The notes beneath the pieces are model-generated. The model saw only the letters and a program-made list of their open reading frames with translations. It did no database searches and was not told the DNA's origin. 64,000 bases of DNA from Escallonia rubra. Its lineage: Eukaryota > Streptophyta > Magnoliopsida > Escalloniales > Escalloniaceae. The stretch is taken from contig JAVXUO010002429.1 of assembly GCA_033065855.1 (NCBI GenBank), positions 62,001 to 126,000 of the forward strand, given 5' to 3'. The translations under genes and the position numbers were made by a program. Position 1 is the first letter of the stretch; every line of letters begins with the position of its first letter. Of this stretch, positions 58,207-64,000 are shown piece after piece.

Positions 58207-61200
58207 GCTGTAAAATCAATGTTGATATGTATGGACTGACTTGTGCTGTACCCTGTTTGTCTTCCTGATTGAGTAAAGAACCAGGCGTGTTTTGTCTTCC
58301 TGATTGACTGAAGAACTTAGGAATGCCTTGTTTGTTTGTTGTATCGGGCTTTCCCTGAATCTGCTTCATTAACGAACATTAGTTGTTGTGTAAGAACTAG
58401 TAATGCAATGTTCAGCAGTTCTGTAATCCTTTCGGCCAGATTTCCAGTCACTTCGATGCAGTTGTCGCGTGCCAGTTCCGTTAGTCAGTTCGTAAGTTAA
58501 TAAACTTCATCTCACCAGTCGGCACCCAAAAAACTAATTGAATTATCTGCACGGGGTTTACTGTTACTTGTTATCTCGCGATATGCATTTTCAATTGTAG
58601 TCACCCTCCACCCGGGAACGTCGCTCGCTCTCGATTCTCGCACCCGCACCCCAAAACCCGCTTTAGTAGTGATGCTTCTGTTCCAAAACTTCACACTCCC
58701 GCCCGCTCCCATCCGCGCTCTGTGCAATTAAGATGCATACTTTGAGGTTTGCTATTTGAATTAAGCAACGTTTCCTTAGCATTAGAGGTGCAAGTGTGTA
58801 GGGAGTATACGCAGATGTATGCGAGTAAAGTGAAGGAAATGCCACCTCATCACCCTTGTACATTTACTCTCCATATATCATCGTGAAAATGCAACCAGCC
58901 AACCACCACCTTGATTTTTGTGACAAAAATTTCTAGACCAATACTTGGGAGAGCTTGAAAATCAACATTGAATTTTAACAAGATTATTTTTAACGTGGTG
59001 CCGCCAAAATACGATGAAAGGATTACGTAAGAAACTTGATTGCTATATTCAAAAGATTTTATCTTCTCATTCTATTTTATCGTTATTCTATTACTATTAT
59101 AACGAATATTTTTTTTTTGGTAATTTACACCGAACTAGTAGGGCCCTCTTTTCGACAAGAGATAGTGACAACTTTATCTTCAAACATGACAGAGAGAGAT
59201 GGAGAGAAAAGAGCTTACAGACCTGAAGGTATAGAACTTGTCATACTCGTTCCCGTACATTTTCTTTTTCTTTTTTTGGTACAATCTCACATCATCTTTG
59301 TCACTATCCCATGCTAGTATGCTAAGAATACCTATTGTTCTGTCTTGGTACATTTATTCACCCTTTAGTGTCTGCTAGAGGTCCATTTGCCAGTATCAAA
59401 AAAATGCATAGAAAGCTGTGAAAATAAATTTTAACCTAAGTTTTCACCAACTTATTAACGTGATGACAATCTCAATCTCAAAAAAATAAAAACACGCAGT
59501 TCAAAATTTTTATTGTAACCTTTTTACGGCTGGGACTCTTCATTCAAGACTAGTTTGGAAAAGTGAAACACAGCAGTTAGATGCAAGTCGTGTTAATATA
59601 AGAAAGTAAACATATTTTGCAAGCATATCGGAAGAAAAAAATGATGATGCATTCAAGCTATCCCTGTGACGACTTTAAAGCTACATCTTAACTTTCTCTT
59701 TTTGTGGTGGGTTTTGGGCAGGGGGACGGAGGGTAGGGATTGACAATTTGACATATCCAGACTTTTCTCTTTACTACATGTCATTTAGCTCAGTTCATAT
59801 TTTCAGAAAAAAAAAATCATCTCTACTAGCATTGGGGATGATTTTATGACCACCCGCTAGCAATGGTTTATGTTGTATGGATACTATTTCGATGAACGTA
59901 GCGCCGAACCTTGCATCTTCAACCTAGACAGAGAAAAGGAAAAAGTTGAGAGTATAGAACTTGTCGTACTCATTCTTGTCTATCGTGAATAATGTTATTC
60001 TTCTTAATTTTTTTACTTTAAAATCCGAATCTTGTAGGTAGCACATTATAAACTACTACATGTATCTAAGGATACTAGTAGTCACTATATTAAAGTAAAT
60101 TAATTGCTACATAAAAATGCAAGAGAGTAATGTTATTCCTTTTGCAACAAAGTCATGTCAATCTACCCTACACAAACACACAGAGACACACTAAGGCCAA
60201 AAAAATAAGGACAAAAATTACAAAGACCCATTTATTATCCCCTGCAGAACTAGGATCAAAACATAACCCTCAAGTACATGTTATTGCTTTGTCTCCGTGT
60301 ACCTGAAAAAATATTGAATGGTCCGGAACCGTTTAGAGTCACTGAATATTGTGTCATATTATAACTTCTGCCTCTCTTAGTCGCTTCTTCTATCGCATCA
60401 GCTTTCCTGATTCAACGATTCTAACTTATCGAAATCAGTGATCTAGAACTATACAATATTTACTTAAAAGCAGGAGAGCTCATTGCCTGATGCTGAGCTA
60501 GATCCCACTACAGTTGAGTTAAAGATAGTGCCAACTTTATCTTCAACCATGACAAGAAAGGTTGTACACATGTGAGTATAGAACTTGTCCTTGCTCACTT
60601 TGTCTATTATCAACAATAATGTTACTCTTGAATTTTTTGATAGTTTTTAATGTGTCACATTTCGAACCAGATACTGTTTAAGAGTCAAATTAGTCAGAAA
60701 TTCATAAAAAGAATTGTAAAGAAATAAATAATTCATCAGGAAACAGAATACAAATTAAAATCTGACGTGGCGCGAGTAAAAATTAGACCTTACGGTTACA
60801 GGCATGGCGCGTTTTATTTTAACTGCCACCTTTGTACGGCACAGATTCCTTCGCAATTACATAATGATGATGATTCTCGTTGGCCGAAGCTTCACTGTTC
60901 AATTTAATGGGCGGCCTTATTCACTCTACAGTAAACTCTCTCTCTCTCTCTCTCTATATATATATGTATATATATACGTGTATCATAAATGTAGGCACAT
61001 CTTTACGTGTACCATCTTGCATGTTGGTTTTCCTTTTTACCCTGGGGATTCTTTAATTTGCATGTTTTCTGACGTTTTGCAGGTTGCTCTTTCATGGTAT
61101 GCTTCTTTATGGAGTACATTTGCTCTGTGCTGGACATAGCTTGAGTAAATTGTACTATTCACAGGTTAATTAGCAGGTAAATTGCACTTGATTTAGTTGA

Positions 61201-62054
61201 TCATTTGATTTATTAGCCTTCTCTTTGATATCCAAGGTCGTGGTATTGGTAATGTAGCTGGGTTCAGTGTGGATGGAAGCTAGTCAGTGTTACGGTTACC
61301 TTAAGAGATTTAGGGAGTGGTTTGTTCTGGTTTTTTGTGGGTTTCAGATTTTATCTGCATTCCTGTTGAAGACTGAACAGTGTTGGTTGCTGAACATTTT
61401 CAGTTGGCTAGGTTTTCTTTTTTCTTTTTCCTTTTTCGTACGCAGAGATTTGAAAGATCCATTTGTGAGTCTAGCATTATTTGTACGATCATTATGCTTA
61501 AAACTAGAAATCTTGATTTTGCTTTTGTCAAGAAAAGGCCTAGATGACAAAGTTCAGCTCCTCTACGGGGAATTCATTTTTCCTTTTTCTATCGTGTTGT
61601 GTGCTAATTTCTGGCGATTGAACAAGAGGTAACAACATATATGTTTACGGTCGATTTTCCCAATTGTTTGGTAAAGTGGGAACACTTGCATTACTGTTCA
61701 AATCGGTACATGCTCGAGAGTTTTAAGCTCTAGAATTTACTGATTTGTCACTTCTTGGATGAGGGGGTTTGACATGGCCAAATGACATGCGAATCTGTTG
61801 TTGGTCTCGTCATTTTCAAGCTTTCTGTTGGCATGGTGGAATTAAGGAATTTCGATCTCAGGCAGTAAGAGGAACTCTATGCAATGAAATTTGTTTATCT
61901 AGAGGAGCTGGATATTACTTGACGACCATTGTCTTCTATATTCATGGTCACCAAGTTCTGTATTGGCCTCACTAATGTGGTACTTTACTGCATTTCCTCT
62001 TTACATGACCAGCTTGGGAACCCTCGGTGGTGGCAAAGTAGCGATCACTAAGCA
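58207..62054. other. Intergenic DNA between the kinase and the DRM-like gene
   Basis: The kinase 3'UTR follows 58207. Three diverged copies of a repeat of about 100 bp occur at 59161-59258, 59908-60002 and 60522-60640. A (CT)n(TA)n microsatellite (about 60932-60975) lies upstream of the DRM-like gene and may be in its promoter or leader. A 121-codon frame at 61267-61632 has no recognisable motif and is more likely leader or intron sequence. Confidence 0.5.
59161..60640. repeat. Three-copy dispersed repeat of about 100 bp
   Basis: Copies at 59161-59258, 59908-60002 and 60522-60640 share ACTTTATCTTCAA (or CATCTTCAACC), a GACAGAG or GACAAGA block, and GTATAGAACTTGTC followed by CTC or CAC within 10 bp. 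The second and third also share AATAATGTTA downstream. No known family was recognised. Confidence 0.65.
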
Positions 62055-63492
62055 ATGGTACTTTCTTCCTCTCTGACACAATTTAAATCTTCCGCTAGCT
62101 GATGTTTGGTAGAACGATGTGATGTCCAAAATAGACTTGTCAATGACCAGAAAAAGAAAATCAATTGTTATCATCACTGGTTTTGGTTATCGTATTTGTG
62201 ATTTCACTTTCTGTTTATTATCTTTGCTTAGCATGCGGTACACAGACACAGTGTTGAAATACATCTGTGGGCTCCGCTATCATCTTCTCTGTGTACCATG
62301 TGTATGTACAGATTCAACCGTACACTTGTTCATTCCATGCGCTTTTATATACTTAGGATGGGAATGCTTCTGGTGAAGAAAGTGATAAAATTGATTGGAA
62401 TACCGAAGATGAAGACGAAATTCAGAACATTCCCGTATCTTCCTGTTCAAGTTTGACAATTTCCAGCAGAGAAGCAATTACTGGCACCAAAATTCAGGAT
62501 GCACCTGTATCTTCTTGTTCAAGTTTAACATTATGCGGTGGAGAAACTATTGCAGGCAATGGGGAGGTAAATTTATCTGCTTAATTGAAGCTACGGTTGT
62601 CTCCTTCTTTGGCTGCGGCCCCAAAATTAATGACTAGTCGAGAAGAATAGTAATTCTTTATTTTTGCTTTTGTCCATCAAGTTATCACTTATCAGTTTCT
62701 TTTTTTGAATGACATAAACATGTTTGGGCAAATGCACTGGGCTAAGAATGCATATCACTGATGGCTGCCAATTACTTGAAAACAATACATCCGAATTGCA
62801 CCTGAATCAATATCTCTGATGTTGTATGCTACTTATGGAACTTTATTTGAATAGATTGCATCCCTACCAGTAGAAGATCTCATTGGATTTGCATGATTTT
62901 CTTTTATAAGCTATCTTAGGAACTATAGAGCTTGTAATAAGCTGGTGTTAAAACAGCATAGTCCTGAAAGAAGTTGGCCCTGCCAGAATACTACATTTGA
63001 CAGACCAATCTAAGTGACTGGAAAAAGTTGCCTATAAGCTCTTCAATCGACCTTAATAACTATCTGTGTATTATACATCGAGTGGCTTTCGTGTTTATCG
63101 AGTTCACCCCTTTATATAATCTTTACTTTTACGTGTAACTAGTTTTACTCCTTTCTTCCTTTTTTCTTCTCTTTCCTGCAATTCTTCCCTTTCCTTTTGT
63201 GTTTTAAAGTTGCTTAATCCATTACCTGAACTTACTAGTAACTCAAACTTTTTCATCTCAAGGAAAGCTCATCAAGAGGTTCTTCATACTCCAAATTGAT
63301 TCATCGTTTTGTTGGAATGGGGTTTCCTGAAAATTTGGTTGTAAAAGCAGTAGACGAAAACGGTAACTGCGTTGTTATCTTTTTTAATAGGATAATTTCA
63401 ATCTTGAACTCTTCATTTATGAATTTTATGTTTATAAATATGCAGAGGAAAGCAATACAGAGTCAATACTGGAAACTATCCTCACATACACG
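62055..63492 (+). CDS. Probable DRM-type de novo DNA (cytosine-5) methyltransferase, 5' part
   Basis: DRM proteins carry out RNA-directed DNA methylation in the nucleus. Exons seen: 62055-62057 (the ATG alone), 62357-62566, 63263-63362, 63446-63492, all GT-AG and in phase, giving 120 codons before the right edge. The protein begins MDGNASGEESDKIDWNTEDE, resembling the acidic DWNTEDELEI start of DRM2-like proteins. After a Ser-rich linker comes a UBA domain, KLIHRFVGMGFPENLVVKAV then EESNTESILETILTYT, with the MGF loop. Further UBA domains and the rearranged catalytic domain must lie off-window. The start codon is chosen because an in-frame TAA lies two codons upstream and a GT donor follows directly. 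The acidic linker contains a 24-residue tandem duplication. The call rests on the N-terminal motif plus UBA, so another UBA protein is possible. Confidence 0.78.
62420..62563 (+). repeat. In-frame 72-bp tandem duplication in the DRM-like exon
   Basis: Units 62420-62491 and 62492-62563 each encode 24 residues. Both contain PVSSCSSLT, preceded by IQ and two variable residues, and both later contain an E, a variable residue, I and G. The nucleotide match is close around TCAAGTTT. Confidence 0.85.
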
Positions 63493-64000
63493 GTGAGTAA
63501 AATCTGCTGATGGTTGGACACAGCCAACCCTAGCTATTCCTTTGATTCTGAGGTGATTGTCATTGATGTTCTCAATGTATTTGTTGTTTATTTTTGTGAA
63601 AACAAAGGCCAACTGGGAAATACTATGTCATTTAGATATTACACAGAAACTTTTGTCTTTACCTATGCCTGTCACAGACTCCTCTGTCGTAGACACACGC
63701 GCATATGTATACATATAAATGGACCTTCACACCTACCCACACGGCACAAGGTTTATTTTCATATTTTCTCTGAGAAAACTTTGGTTCATATGTTATGTAC
63801 ATACTACCACCGACCTTTTTATTCTACATCGCCTTGACCAATTATGTCTGGTTGTGGTGATCATTCATTGTTGGAAGAGCTAACTGACTGGCATTTCCTT
63901 GTAATGTACAAAATAAGCAGCATCGCCAGACAGCAACAACACAACACTCTTGGTGGAACACCTTTATTCTATTTGCCTTACACACAGAGAGAAGCACACA
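63493..64000. other. Intron of the DRM-like gene running off the right edge
   Basis: After the donor at 63493-63494 no confident further exon was found. The sequence is AT-rich with CA-rich patches near the end. Confidence 0.5.

Noticed and set aside
61267..61632. 121-codon open frame as an upstream gene or first exon of the DRM-like gene
   Set aside because: No family resemblance, and the DRM frame is closed upstream by TAA at 62049-62051; it is more likely leader or intron DNA.

Overview
The window is nuclear genomic DNA of a flowering plant, most likely a eudicot. The evidence is intron-rich genes with GT-AG junctions, plant-specific gene families, long AT-rich intergenic stretches, many microsatellites, and small plant transposons (hAT-like, Stowaway, tRNA-derived SINE). 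The species cannot be named from the sequence. Seven protein-coding genes were reconstructed exon by exon. In each the reading frame stays open across all junctions and conserved family motifs are present.

Layout. (1) 71-6662, minus: monodehydroascorbate reductase, cut at the left edge after six exons. (2) 6663-13325: intergenic DNA with a SINE flanked by a 25-bp direct repeat and a hAT-like element. (3) 13326-16202, minus: R2R3-MYB of the MYB21/24/57 type. (4) 16203-24756: gene-free DNA with a second SINE, a Stowaway MITE and several tandem duplications. (5) 24757 to about 32940, minus: class I ARF GTPase with a 5'UTR intron. (6) 33680-34604: a hAT-like element ending 158 bp before the start codon of the next gene. 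(7) 34763-41567, plus: organellar peptide deformylase 1B. (8) 42737-45009, minus: GH28 polygalacturonase. (9) 45010-52738: repeat-rich gap with a well-delimited 1.15-kb hAT-like element. (10) 52739-58206, plus: shaggy/GSK3-like kinase, 12 coding exons. (11) 58207-62054: gap with three copies of an unclassified repeat. (12) 62055 to the right edge, plus: 5' part of a probable DRM-type de novo DNA methyltransferase with a UBA domain.

The genes form no cluster or shared pathway. They are independent genes for ascorbate recycling, floral and jasmonate transcription, vesicle traffic, organellar protein maturation, pectin remodelling, GSK3 signalling and RNA-directed DNA methylation. I found no new multi-gene system. 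The most informative observations are precisely bounded transposon insertions with target-site duplications, one of them next to the deformylase start; a 24-residue in-frame duplication and a start codon split from the next codon by an intron in the DRM-like gene; and a possible GC donor at the ARF stop codon.
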